Positions 50,738 to 59,322 of a stretch of DNA of 64,000 bases are shown one piece after another. The position numbers were made by a program, and so were the translations under genes. The notes beneath the pieces are model-generated. The model did no database searches. It saw only the letters and a list, made by a program, of their open reading frames with translations, and had not been told where the DNA came from. Origin of the DNA: Pedococcus badiiscoriae (lineage in GTDB: Bacteria > Actinomycetota > Actinomycetes > Actinomycetales > Dermatophilaceae); the NCBI RefSeq assembly GCF_013408925.1, contig NZ_JACCAB010000001.1:1364001-1428000 (forward strand), read 5' to 3'. How positions within the stretch are numbered: position 1 is the first letter of the stretch; each line of letters begins with the position of its first letter.

Positions 50738-52042
50738 TCACGCTGGCTCCTGCGCGGCCCGTCGGGCGAGGAGCTGGTCGTAGGAGCCACGGGTCAGGTC
50801 CCACTCGACGCGATCACCACCGGGACCGGCGACGACGTGGGCGGCGAGGCGTCGTTGGTGGACGATGGTGTGGTGCCGTTCGCACAGCAGGGCGGCGTTG
50901 GACAGGTCCGAGGGGCCGAAGTCGGCCCAGTGGACCAGGTGGTGAGCGTCCGCCCAGTGCGGCGGCATCGAGCACCCGGGATAGGTGCAGCCACCATCGC
51001 GCAGCCACAACCGGCGAGTCTGGGCCGGGGTGAACAGGCGGACCGCCCTGCCCTGGTCGACGATCTCACCGGCGGAGCCCAGCACGGTCGGGATGACCGC
51101 GGCGTCGCACGCGACCCGGCGCACCGTCTCGGGCGCCAGGACTGTCCCGGTGTCGGATCCCCCGACCGTGGTGCCCGCGCCGCGCACCCCGGCAGCCAAC
51201 GCCTCCCAGTCCATCGTCACGACCAGCTGAGCCTTCGGGTTGGTCCCCACCGCACCCCCGGCCGCGACCGCCCGGCGGACCAGCTGCACCAACGCGTCGC
51301 CGCGGCGGCGGTCGCTCGAGCGCAGGTCGCATTCGCCGCGCACAGGGCTGGGTGCCGACAGCGGTCCCAGGGCCGCCTCCAGCACCGCCTTGCCTTCGGG
51401 GTCCAGGGTCAGCCGGTACTCCGCTACCCCGGTGCCGTCCTCGACGGGCTGCGACAACGCCACGAACCGCGCCGCGGCGTCCTGCTCGAGCTGCAGCCGG
51501 CCGTCCCGGCCGTACCGGGCCAGCAACGCCGGACGCACCATCCGGCACCCCCGCGGCCCGTGCTGGACCGCCATCTCGATCAGTCCCGCGAGCACGTGCG
51601 GCTGCGCACCCTGGGCCAGCACCGGACGCAACCGGTCCGCCTCCGCCACCACCACCGCCGCCGACCGCACCGGCAACACCCCCGCCCGCACCGCGTCCGC
51701 GACCGGGGCATTGACCGGTTTGCCGAACGCGACCGCCACCGCCACGACCTGCCCGGCACCCCCGGCGCGGGTCGACGGCGCGTGAGCGCGAACCCACTGC
51801 GTGACCGTCAATGCCGCTGCACCGTCGCCGGTCTCGCCACGGTCCATCGCCTCGGCGGTGATCGAGACCTTGGCCGCCTCACACGCCGCTCCCAAGGCGT
51901 CCACCTCGGACATCAGCCCCGCCAACCCGTCCGGGGCGCCCCCACTGGGGGCTTGCCACAGGGCGGAGTCGAACCCGGCCAGCGACTCGCGGGCGGCGGC
52001 GATCCGCTCGCGGTGCTGCGCCAGGGTGAGGTTCTGCGACAT
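50738..52042 (-). CDS. DUF222/13E12-type HNH endonuclease
   Basis: A 434-aa protein with an N-terminal DUF222 helical domain (about 5-300). The C-terminal HNH nuclease motif is seen as CTYPGC, then DAHHLVHW, SNAALLCERHH and IVH, with a zinc-like cysteine pair. Such genes are repeated in many actinobacterial genomes and resemble the mycobacterial 13E12 repeat family. They are often counted as mobile or selfish elements, though no intron or integrase is visible here. ATG 52042 (MSQNLT) is chosen over upstream codons. It stands alone between nadE and an esterase gene. Confidence 0.88.
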   Translation of the reverse strand: MSQNLTLAQHRERIAAARESLAGFDSALWQAPSGGAPDGLAGLMSEVDALGAACEAAKVSITAEAMDRGETGDGAAALTVTQWVRAHAPSTRAGGAGQVVAVAVAFGKPVNAPVADAVRAGVLPVRSAAVVVAEADRLRPVLAQGAQPHVLAGLIEMAVQHGPRGCRMVRPALLARYGRDGRLQLEQDAAARFVALSQPVEDGTGVAEYRLTLDPEGKAVLEAALGPLSAPSPVRGECDLRSSDRRRGDALVQLVRRAVAAGGAVGTNPKAQLVVTMDWEALAAGVRGAGTTVGGSDTGTVLAPETVRRVACDAAVIPTVLGSAGEIVDQGRAVRLFTPAQTRRLWLRDGGCTYPGCSMPPHWADAHHLVHWADFGPSDLSNAALLCERHHTIVHQRRLAAHVVAGPGGDRVEWDLTRGSYDQLLARRAAQEPA

Positions 52043-52228
52043 GTCAACCACTCTAGAACCCACCACCGACAGCCGAACAGAACCGAACCATGGCGAAACC
52101 CGTTGTGCCGCAATGCTTTCCGACGGCACACTCGCCCGATGGTCGCAACCCCCGGGCCCCAGCCTGTGGACAAGGAGGTGGCCACCACGCGTCCTGTGGA
52201 CGAACGCCCCAGGAGTCGCGCCGCCGCG

Positions 52229-53164
52229 TCAGCCCTGAGCGGGCAGGTGCGCGTCGAGCCAGTCGACGACCGAGTCCATGACCTCGTCGCGGTTGGTCTC
52301 GTTCAGCATCTCGTGCCGACCCTGCGGCCAGAGCTTGAGCGTGACGTCGCCGACACCGAGTCGGCGGTACTGGTCCGCGACCGCCGTCGGGCCCTTGCCC
52401 TTCTCACCCACCGGGTCCTGGTCGCCGGAGAAGACGAAGATCGGCAGGTCCTTGGGCACGCGGGCGGCGACCGAGTCCGTGTTGATGGCGGCCAGGCCGC
52501 CGAGGAGATCGGCGAAGAAGCCACTGGTGAACACGTTGCCGCAGCGCAGGTCGGCGACGTACTTGTCGACCTCGGCCTCGTCGCGGGACAGCCAGTCGAA
52601 CTTGGTGCGGTTGGGCTTGAAGGCCGCGCCGTACTGCCCGAACGTGAGCTGGTCCATCAGGCCGCTGGTGTGGCGTCGGCCGCGCAACCTGGCCTGCGCT
52701 GACGCGAGCGCGAGGCCGACCTTGCCGAGCGCGCCGGGGTCCCCGGCCGTGCCCGAGAGCACCAGCCCGTCGAGCTCGGTGCCGAACCGGGCCGCGAAGG
52801 ACCGGCTGAGGAAGGAGCCCATACTGTGCCCGAACAGGAAGAGCGGCAGGCCGGGATGCTCGGACTGCGCCCGCTCGGTGACCAGGTGCAGGTCGTCCAC
52901 CACGGTGTCGAAGCCGTTGTCGTCGGCGAAGTAGCCGGCCTCGTGCGGCGTGCGAGCGGTGGAGCCGTGGCCGCGGTGGTCGCTGGCGTACACGGCATAC
53001 CCCGCCGCCGTCAGCCGCTCGCCGAACCGCGCGTAGCGGTCCGAGTGCTCGGCCATGCCGTGCGCGATCTGGACCACGGCCTTCGGGGGCCCGTCGGGCA
53101 GCCACCGGTTCACGTGCAGCGCGGTTCCGTCGGGGGTGCTCAGGGTGAACGTGCTCGACTGCAT
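52229..53164 (-). CDS. Alpha/beta hydrolase, monoglyceride lipase-like
   Basis: A 311-aa cytoplasmic serine hydrolase. The nucleophile elbow is GHSMGS with S114. The triad is completed by D250 in GDQDPVG and H284 in GRHEMLNE. The oxyanion segment AHGMAEHSDRYARFGERL is the hallmark of monoacylglycerol lipase/lysophospholipase proteins. It probably hydrolyses monoglycerides or similar esters. There is no signal peptide. No operon partner is evident. Confidence 0.9.
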   Translation of the reverse strand: MQSSTFTLSTPDGTALHVNRWLPDGPPKAVVQIAHGMAEHSDRYARFGERLTAAGYAVYASDHRGHGSTARTPHEAGYFADDNGFDTVVDDLHLVTERAQSEHPGLPLFLFGHSMGSFLSRSFAARFGTELDGLVLSGTAGDPGALGKVGLALASAQARLRGRRHTSGLMDQLTFGQYGAAFKPNRTKFDWLSRDEAEVDKYVADLRCGNVFTSGFFADLLGGLAAINTDSVAARVPKDLPIFVFSGDQDPVGEKGKGPTAVADQYRRLGVGDVTLKLWPQGRHEMLNETNRDEVMDSVVDWLDAHLPAQG

Positions 53165-53253
53165 GGGCTGACCCTAGTGCGACCCGTTCTCCCGCGTCGC
53201 CAGGTCTGCAACCTCGATCCGTCCGGGCTCGACCTCCCGTGCGCCGATGCCGG

Positions 53254-53928
53254 TCAGTCGGCCCGTTGGAAGCCCGCTCGCTCGGCCGCGTCGGCGTCGG
53301 TGAACCAGACGTGCGGCTCGGACTCGTCGTAGTGGGCGTGGTCCTCGGTGACGAAGGTCTTGGTGTCCTCCCACGCCTTCACGGGGTGACCCACCGGCAT
53401 GGCGCCGTCGTGGATCGTCGCCGCCGACCCCACGCTGTAGCCGCCGTCCTTGACCTCGTCGAGCTCGGACACGCGCCGCCCTCCACTCGTCGAGGCACCT
53501 CCGTCGGTGCTGGTGTCGCCTGCGTCACCAGAGCCGTCCGAATCGGCACTGTCACCGCCGCCGGTCTCCTCGCCCCCCTCGGAGACGAGGTTGCCGTCCG
53601 CGTCGAACACCTGGGGACCGCCAGCATCGTCGGCGGTCCAGTCGCCGGGCTGCCGGAACTCCTCGCCTGCCGCGACGTCGTGCTTGGCCGGGTCGTGCTC
53701 GGCCGCGAACTCCTCGTTCGACTTCTGCCGCTCCTCGTCCGACGGTTCGTCCGAGCCGTCGTTGGAGTCGTCCGAGGCGCTGTCGACTTCGGGTTCGGCG
53801 TCGGACGAGCTGCCCGGCTCGGTTGTCTCGGGTTCCACTGCCGCTGCGGTCGTCGTGGCCTCGACGGCATCGGCCTCGTCGGCTCCGGCTGGTGAGACGG
53901 AAGAGCGGTCGTCAGGGGTGGTGCTCAT
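53254..53928 (-). CDS. Acidic protein with sunset-like C-terminal domain
   Basis: A 224-aa protein. The first about 140 residues are disordered, rich in Glu, Asp, Ser and Gly. The last about 55 residues (VGHPVKAWEDTKTFVTEDHAHY then HVWFTDADAAERAGF) resemble the sunset domain that ends in a V/EVWF..E.DA..AGFR pattern, with moderate confidence. No signal or membrane segment is seen. ATG 53928 has AAGGAGG 6 nt upstream. Such domains are found in secreted or envelope-associated proteins, but the role is unknown. Confidence 0.7.
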   Translation of the reverse strand: MSTTPDDRSSVSPAGADEADAVEATTTAAAVEPETTEPGSSSDAEPEVDSASDDSNDGSDEPSDEERQKSNEEFAAEHDPAKHDVAAGEEFRQPGDWTADDAGGPQVFDADGNLVSEGGEETGGGDSADSDGSGDAGDTSTDGGASTSGGRRVSELDEVKDGGYSVGSAATIHDGAMPVGHPVKAWEDTKTFVTEDHAHYDESEPHVWFTDADAAERAGFQRAD

Positions 53929-54042
53929 GGCGTCCTCCTTGATGGGCGGCGGAGAGCTCCGCTGTCCTCAGGCTAGGACGGATCAGCGCATCGCGCAGGC
54001 CGAGGCAGGCCCCTGACCTGCGGCTTTGACTGCTTGTTGGGG

Positions 54043-54720
54043 TCAGCGGACGACCTTGAAGTTGAACTGCCCGGTGCCCAGTGCACCCATCACGCGCAGC
54101 CAGAGGGGCAGGAGCATCTCGGTGCCCCGCGCGGTCTCCAGCGGACCGAGGTCGATGACGTCGTCGTGACCGAAGGACTTCAACAGCTCAACGACCTCGG
54201 CCTTGGCGCCCGCGTCGTCCCCCGACACGAACACGGTGCTGGACTCGCCCAAGGACCCCGGGTCGACCATCAACGAGGCGGTCAGGGTGTTGAGGGACTT
54301 GACGACCTTGACCTCCGGGTAGGCCCGCTGCACCTGCTCGGCCAGCGAGTCCGTGTCCTTGACGGACAGGGTGGGCGGGAAACCCGCGGAGAAGTCGAGC
54401 GGGTTGGCGACGTCGAGCAGGACCTTGCCCCGGAGGTTGTCCGCTCCGGCGAGGTCGAGGACGTCGAGCGTTGCGCCGCCCGAGGACGCGTTGACGAGCA
54501 GACTGGCGCGCGCAGCCGCATCGGCGAACGTGGTCAGCTCGACGCCCGGGTGCGCGGCGTGCCAGGTCGTGAAGGGAGGGTTGCCCATCTGGTCGGGGTC
54601 GACCCGGGCGAGGGTTGCCTGGGGGTCGCGGGTGCCGATGGCCACGGTGTGACCCAGCTCGTGGAGCCTGCCCGCGATCGTCCGGCCGACCATTCCGGTG
54701 CCGAGAACTGAGATGTTCAT
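54043..54720 (-). CDS. F420H2:NADP-oxidoreductase-like protein
   Basis: A 225-aa Rossmann-fold protein. The dinucleotide loop is GTGMVG at 7-12 in LGTGMVGRTIAGRLHELGHTV, followed by GTRDPQ, as in NADPH:F420 oxidoreductases (NpdG/FNO) and related coenzyme-binding domains. In the known enzymes this domain transfers hydride between NADPH and F420. Cofactor preference here is not proven by sequence. It is the first gene left of the tRNA-Leu, with the repeat-rich 54721-54959 between. Confidence 0.8.
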   Translation of the reverse strand: MNISVLGTGMVGRTIAGRLHELGHTVAIGTRDPQATLARVDPDQMGNPPFTTWHAAHPGVELTTFADAAARASLLVNASSGGATLDVLDLAGADNLRGKVLLDVANPLDFSAGFPPTLSVKDTDSLAEQVQRAYPEVKVVKSLNTLTASLMVDPGSLGESSTVFVSGDDAGAKAEVVELLKSFGHDDVIDLGPLETARGTEMLLPLWLRVMGALGTGQFNFKVVR

Positions 54721-54770
54721 GCAGAAATACTAGGCACGTCAATCCTCGCGGCCACGGGGCCGCGGACACA

Positions 54771-54857
54771 CGCGCGAGGGGGGACCGCGCGAGGGGGACC
54801 GCGCGAGGGGGGACCGCGCGAGGGGGACGGCGCGAGGGGGACCGCGCGAGGGGGGAC
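54771..54857. repeat. 14/15-bp tandem array resembling tRNA-Leu 3' end
   Basis: Six units of CGCGCGAGGGGGGAC type (54771, 54786, 54800, 54815, 54829 and 54843), with five or six G residues alternating. The core GCGCGAGGGGGGA is identical to 54961-54973, the 3' end of the neighbouring tRNA-Leu gene. It begins 51 nt upstream of the F420-reductase-like gene start and has no coding potential of its own. Confidence 0.8.
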
Positions 54858-54909
54858 GCCGTCGCCTCCGCTTCGTTCCGGCTCCTCCCAAATCCGCCTG
54901 CCGTAGACA

Positions 54910-54957
54910 AAACGAAGATGGTCCCGACGAAAAAACGTGTCGGGACCATCTTCGTTT
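54910..54957 (-). terminator. Perfect 19-bp hairpin after tRNA-Leu
   Basis: AAACGAAGATGGTCCCGAC (54910-54928) pairs perfectly with 54939-54957 around a 10-nt loop. It starts 3 nt beyond the tRNA 3' end on the minus strand. Its loop holds a T-run (six T on the minus strand). It is a plausible tRNA terminator and processing element, although the T-run is in the loop rather than after the stem. Confidence 0.6.
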
Positions 54958-54959
54958 CG

Positions 54960-55042
54960 TGCGCGAGGGGGGATTTGAACCCCCACGCCCTTTCGGACAC
55001 TGGCACCTGAAGCCAGCGCGTCTGCCGTTCCGCCACTCGCGC
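54960..55042 (-). tRNA. tRNA-Leu (CAG)
   Basis: The acceptor stem GCGCGAG (55042-55036 on the minus strand) pairs with CTCGCGC at 54967-54961. The anticodon arm CTGGC-TTCAGGT-GCCAG gives anticodon CAG, which reads CUG. A long variable arm marks a class II tRNA, and the T arm is GGGGG-TTCAAAT-CCCCC. CCA is not encoded. It sits between the F420-reductase-like gene and fhaA, a position I recall as conserved beside fhaA in M. tuberculosis. Confidence 0.95.
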
Positions 55043-55219
55043 GTGGGACCGGCCAATTGTGGCGCACGCCCCCTACGTTCTCCAAACCGGCCCATTGAGC
55101 GGGCGTCTGCGCCCATTCACGCGGCGCGCATGACCAGACTGCCCGGAACCGCCCGTTACGATCGTGACCAGACAGGACCGGACTTCGTTCGCAGGGCAAC
55201 AGGTGAGGAGGCGAGAACA

Positions 55220-56068
55220 GTGGGTCTGTTCGACCGGGTCGAGCAACGCCTCGAGCGTGCCGTCAACGGCGCCTTCGCCCGCGCCTTCAAGTCCGAGGTC
55301 CAGCCGGTGGAGATCGCCTCCGCGATCCGCCGCGCGATGGACGACCGGGCTGCCATCGTGGGTCAGGGGCGCACCATCGTCCCCAACCTCTACACGGTCG
55401 AGCTCTCCGACACCGACTACGAGCGCCTCTCCGGCTACGACGAGGAGCTCGAGAACGAGCTGATCGCCGCCGCCCAGGAGCACGCCGAGTCCCAGCGCTA
55501 CCAGCCCGGCGGTCCGCTCCAGGTGACTTTCGCCAGCGCGAACGACCTCGAGACCGGCGTCTTCCGCCTACGGACGTCGACGGCCCGCCGACCCGGCACC
55601 GCTCCCAAGCGCGGCGAGGAGGCGTATGCCGCGGCTCCGGCCCCCAGCCCCGCCGCACCGCCCGCCGCCGCACCGGTCCCGACCTCGCTGCATACCGACG
55701 ACGACGGGTTGGAGGCGACGCAGCTGCAGGCCCCGGTCGCGCCACCCGCTCAGCCCCGCCGCGTCAACCCGGCGGACCGTCCCTGGCTCGACGTCGACGG
55801 CGAGCGCTACCCGCTGATGGGCGCCATGACGGTGCTCGGCCGGGACGACAGCGCCGACATCATCCTCGACGACCCGGGAATCTCCAGGCAGCACAGCGAG
55901 ATCCGCGTGACGAACGACGGGCCGCACCTCGTCGCGAGCATCCGCGACATGGGGTCGACGAACGGCACGTTCGTCAACAGCGAACGCATCACCAGCCAGC
56001 GCCTGTCCGACGGGGACCGGATCACGGTGGGGCGCACCTCCGTCATCTACCGCGCCGGGCGGCGGTGA
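55220..56068 (+). CDS. fhaA: FhaA, DUF3662-FHA protein
   Basis: A 282-aa cytoplasmic adaptor. The N-terminal DUF3662 domain covers about 1-115 (VGLFDRVEQRLERAVNGAFARAF). A proline/alanine-rich linker follows, then a C-terminal FHA domain (about 195-282) with LGRDDSADIILDDPGISRQHSEI and MGSTNGTFVN, the phosphothreonine-binding residues. In mycobacteria FhaA binds phosphorylated MviN/MurJ and PknB and helps place peptidoglycan synthesis. The GTG 55220 start is supported by GAGGAGG at 55205-55211. It is the first gene of the kinase/division operon. Confidence 0.95.
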   Translation: MGLFDRVEQRLERAVNGAFARAFKSEVQPVEIASAIRRAMDDRAAIVGQGRTIVPNLYTVELSDTDYERLSGYDEELENELIAAAQEHAESQRYQPGGPLQVTFASANDLETGVFRLRTSTARRPGTAPKRGEEAYAAAPAPSPAAPPAAAPVPTSLHTDDDGLEATQLQAPVAPPAQPRRVNPADRPWLDVDGERYPLMGAMTVLGRDDSADIILDDPGISRQHSEIRVTNDGPHLVASIRDMGSTNGTFVNSERITSQRLSDGDRITVGRTSVIYRAGRR

Positions 56069-56077
56069 ACGCCACGC

Positions 56078-56578
56078 ATGAGTGAACTCACCCTCACGAT
56101 CATCCGTCTCGGGCTGCTCGTCCTCCTGTGGATCTTCGTCTTCAGCGTCGTCGGTGTGCTCCGCGGCGACATCTACGGCACCCGCGTGGTCAGCCGCACG
56201 CCCCGCAAGCCCGCCCCCGCGACGCGGCAGCCCGACGCCCGCCCGACACCGGCCGCCAAGCGCCCGAAGAGGCAGCCGCACTCGAGCGTCCCGCACTCCC
56301 TCGTGGTCACCCAGGGCCCCCTCACCGGCACCAGCCTGCCGCTGCGAGAGGCCGGCACGATCATCGGGCGCAACCCCGAGTGCGCGCTGATCCTCGACGA
56401 CGACTTCGCCAGCGGACGCCACGCCCGGATCTTCCACCGCGACGGGGCATGGTTCGTCGAGGACCTCGGCTCCACGAACGGCACCTTCGTCGGCCCTGAG
56501 CGACTGACCGGACCCGTGCGGGTCGAGGCCGGAAGCACGTTGCGGATCGGCAAGACCGTCATCGAGCTGCGGCGTTAG
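56078..56578 (+). CDS. fhaB: FhaB/FipA, FHA-domain membrane protein
   Basis: A 166-aa protein with one N-terminal transmembrane helix (about 7-27), a basic proline-rich linker, and a C-terminal FHA domain (about 75-166). The FHA core shows GRNPECALILDDDFASGRHARI and LGSTNGTF. It is the FhaB/FipA type that binds phosphothreonine and links kinases to cell division. ATG 56078 starts 9 nt after the fhaA stop, and pstP follows at 12 nt, so the three are one transcription unit. Confidence 0.95.
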   Translation: MSELTLTIIRLGLLVLLWIFVFSVVGVLRGDIYGTRVVSRTPRKPAPATRQPDARPTPAAKRPKRQPHSSVPHSLVVTQGPLTGTSLPLREAGTIIGRNPECALILDDDFASGRHARIFHRDGAWFVEDLGSTNGTFVGPERLTGPVRVEAGSTLRIGKTVIELRR

Positions 56579-56590
56579 GTAGCCACGACG

Positions 56591-57949
56591 ATGCCTTTCG
56601 CCTTCCACTACGCCGCGCGCTCCGACGTCGGCATGGTCCGTTCGGAGAACCAGGACTCCGGGTATGCCGGGCCACGCCTGCTGGCGATGGCCGACGGCAT
56701 GGGCGGCCACGCGGGAGGCGACATCGCGTCGTCCACCGTGATCGGCGCGCTCGTCGACCTCGATGGCGAGGCGCTGGGCAGCAGCGAGGCGAGCTCGGCT
56801 CTCCTGCAACGGATCACGGCCGCCAACACCCAGCTCGCAGAGATCTCGAAGGCAGAGCCCGCACTCCAGGGCATGGGCACCACCCTGATCGCGATCCTGC
56901 GCTCGCACAACAAGCTCGTCCTCGCCCACATCGGCGACTCCAGGGCCTACCTGGCGCGCGACGGCAAGCTCACCCAGATCACGAAGGACCACTCGTTCGT
57001 CCAGAGCCTCGTCGACGAGGGACGGATCAGCGAGGAGGAGGCCATCGGGCACCCGCAGCGCTCGCTGGTCACCCGGGTCCTGACCGGTCAGCACGACGAC
57101 GAGCCCGACATCACCGTGCGCGAGGCCAGGATCGGCGACCGCTACCTCATCGCCTCCGACGGCCTCACCGACTACGTCGCCGGGGACACCATCGCCGAGA
57201 TGGTCCTCGCCGGACAGCCTCCGGGAGCCACCGCCGACCGCCTCGTCGAGCTCGCGCTCAAGGCCGGTGCCCCCGACAACGTCACCATCGTCATCGGCGA
57301 CGTCGTGGACATCACGAAGGTGACGGCGCCCCCGACCCAGCCCCAGATCGTCGGGGCCGCCGCGACCCGCAGCAAGGGCACCCGGCCGATCCCGGTCACC
57401 CCCGCCGCGAAGGCCGCCGCCCTGTCGCGCGAGGCTGCCGGCGAGAGCGACGACGACGGTCACGACGTCACCCTCGCCGAAGAGGGCCCCACCTCCGGAC
57501 CGGGCCGGTGGCTGCGTCGCCTGGCCCTGCTCGGCCTGGTGCTCATCGTCCTCGGCGGCGGCGCGTATGCCGCCTACACCTGGTCGCAGCACCAGTACTT
57601 CGTGGCTGCCCACCAGGGCGATGTCGCCATCTACCAAGGGGTTTCGCAGGACCTGGGACCCATCAAGCTGTCCCACGTCAAGTCCCAGTCCGACGTCCTC
57701 GTCGCTGACCTGCCCGACTTCTACCGCGCGAAGGTCGAGGACAGCGTGTCCACCGACACCCTCCAGGCCGCGCAGGCACTCGTGAGCCAGCTGCGCACCG
57801 AGGCACTGCGCTGTGCGGCCAGCCGCGCCACCGGCGGCGCCTGCGACGACACCGGCGCGTCGTCGTCCTCGACCACCACGCCCTCGACCACGACGACGAC
57901 CACGGCACCGACCACGGCACCGACCCCCTCGGCGACCACGAAGCGATGA
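56591..57949 (+). CDS. pstP: PstP, PP2C-type serine/threonine phosphatase
   Basis: A 452-aa membrane phosphatase that reverses PknA/PknB phosphorylation. The cytoplasmic PP2C domain covers about 5-240: RSENQDSG, ADGMGGHAGGD, GTTLIAI, HIGDSRAYL, SDGLTDYV and PDNVTIVIGD, with all metal-binding aspartates. A linker, one transmembrane helix (about 310-332) and a small outer domain end in a Thr/Ser/Pro tail. The ATG starts 12 nt after fhaB. Its stop overlaps the rodA start by 4 nt (ATGA). Confidence 0.96.
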   Translation: MPFAFHYAARSDVGMVRSENQDSGYAGPRLLAMADGMGGHAGGDIASSTVIGALVDLDGEALGSSEASSALLQRITAANTQLAEISKAEPALQGMGTTLIAILRSHNKLVLAHIGDSRAYLARDGKLTQITKDHSFVQSLVDEGRISEEEAIGHPQRSLVTRVLTGQHDDEPDITVREARIGDRYLIASDGLTDYVAGDTIAEMVLAGQPPGATADRLVELALKAGAPDNVTIVIGDVVDITKVTAPPTQPQIVGAAATRSKGTRPIPVTPAAKAAALSREAAGESDDDGHDVTLAEEGPTSGPGRWLRRLALLGLVLIVLGGGAYAAYTWSQHQYFVAAHQGDVAIYQGVSQDLGPIKLSHVKSQSDVLVADLPDFYRAKVEDSVSTDTLQAAQALVSQLRTEALRCAASRATGGACDDTGASSSSTTTPSTTTTTTAPTTAPTPSATTKR

Positions 57950-59322
57950 CGACCGTCTCCAGCTTCGCCCCACGAACCCGCCGCAACGTCGAGCTGGTGC
58001 TGCTCCTGCTCGCCGTGGCCATCGTCGTGCTGGCCTACGTCAACGTCGGCCTGTCCGTGTCGGGAGCCTTCCCGCCGGGGCTGCTCACGCAGGTGGCCGG
58101 GCTGCTCGTGATCTCCCTCGCCTTCCACCTGCTGCTGCGGTGGAAGGCCGCGTATGCCGACCCCCTGCTGCTCCCGATCGTCACGCTGCTCAACGGCTTG
58201 GGGCTGGTCATGATCCACCGCCTCGACATCGCCCACGGGCGGAGCGTCAGCGGGGGACTCGCCCTGCGCCAGCTCATCTGGAGCGCGGTGGCCGTCGCGA
58301 TCGCGGCAGTGGTGTTGTGGTTCCTGCGCGACCACCGGATGCTGCGGCGCTACACCTTCACTGCGGCGGTGGTCGGGTTCGGGCTGCTGGTCCTGCCGCT
58401 GGTGCCGGGGATCGGTCGCACCGTCAACGGCTCGCGCATCTGGATCGGGCTCGGGCCGTTCACGTTCCAGCCCGGCGAGGTCGCCAAGATCGTGCTGGCC
58501 GTGTTCTTCGCCGGCTACCTCGTGCAAACGCGTGACGCGCTGTCCCTGGCCGGTCGCAAGGTGCTCGGGTTCACCTTCCCGCGTGGTCGTGACCTGGGCC
58601 CGATCATGGTCGCCTGGGTGCTCAGCCTGCTCGTCCTCGTCTTCGAGAAGGACCTCGGCTCGTCCCTGCTGCTCTTCGGGCTGTTCGTGTCGATGCTCTA
58701 CGTCGCCACCGAACGCACCTCCTGGATCGCCATCGGCATGACGCTGTTCTGCGGCGGTGCGTATGTCGCCTACCTGGTGTTCGGGCACGTCCAGCAGCGC
58801 GTCCACCTGTGGCTCGACCCGTTCGCGCCGGGCCAGTCCGACCAGCTGGCCAAGGGCCTGATGGGCATGGCCGCCGGCGGCCTGCTCGGCACCGGGCTGG
58901 GTCGTGGGCGGCCCGACCTGACCTACTTCGCCGAGTCCGACTTCATCGTGCCCAGCTTCGGCGAAGAGCTTGGCCTCATCGGCCTGTTCGCCCTGCTGGT
59001 GCTGTACGTGCTGCTGGTCGAGCGGGGGCTGCGGACCGCGCTCGGCGTTCGTGATGGGTTCGGCAAGCTGCTCGCCGCAGGCCTCGCCTTCGCGGTGGCC
59101 CTGCAGTGCTTCGTCGTGGTCGGCGGCGTCACCCGGGTCATCCCGCTGACCGGCCTGACCATGCCGTTCCTGTCCTACGGAGGCTCCTCCCTGCTCGCCA
59201 ACTGGTCCCTCGTCGCCCTGCTGCTGCGCATCAGCGACGTCGCGCGCCGCCCCGTCCAGGAGGTCCAGCCCGGAGCGTCCCCGTCCGCCCAGGCCAGGAC
59301 CGAAGTGGTGGCGGTCCGGTGA
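57946..59322 (+). CDS. rodA: RodA/FtsW-type peptidoglycan glycosyltransferase
   Basis: A 458-aa SEDS-family membrane protein with about ten to eleven helices. It polymerises lipid II together with a class B penicillin-binding protein. The SEDS hallmarks are FQPGEVAKIVLAVFFAGYL, FEKDLGSSLLLFG, then FAESDFIVPSFGEELGLIGLF and the C-terminal PFLSYGGSSLLANW. Its partner is pbpA, with which it overlaps by 4 nt. The extended C-terminal tail is polar and probably cytoplasmic. Confidence 0.95.
   Translation: MTTVSSFAPRTRRNVELVLLLLAVAIVVLAYVNVGLSVSGAFPPGLLTQVAGLLVISLAFHLLLRWKAAYADPLLLPIVTLLNGLGLVMIHRLDIAHGRSVSGGLALRQLIWSAVAVAIAAVVLWFLRDHRMLRRYTFTAAVVGFGLLVLPLVPGIGRTVNGSRIWIGLGPFTFQPGEVAKIVLAVFFAGYLVQTRDALSLAGRKVLGFTFPRGRDLGPIMVAWVLSLLVLVFEKDLGSSLLLFGLFVSMLYVATERTSWIAIGMTLFCGGAYVAYLVFGHVQQRVHLWLDPFAPGQSDQLAKGLMGMAAGGLLGTGLGRGRPDLTYFAESDFIVPSFGEELGLIGLFALLVLYVLLVERGLRTALGVRDGFGKLLAAGLAFAVALQCFVVVGGVTRVIPLTGLTMPFLSYGGSSLLANWSLVALLLRISDVARRPVQEVQPGASPSAQARTEVVAVR

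Noticed and set aside
50738-52042. HNH gene as part of a group I or II intron or inserted mobile element.
   Set aside because: It is a DUF222-HNH protein with its own gene borders, and no interrupted gene or terminal repeats are visible.
54771-54857. The tandem array was considered as a CRISPR remnant.
   Set aside because: Units are contiguous at 14-15 bp with no spacers, and no cas gene is near.
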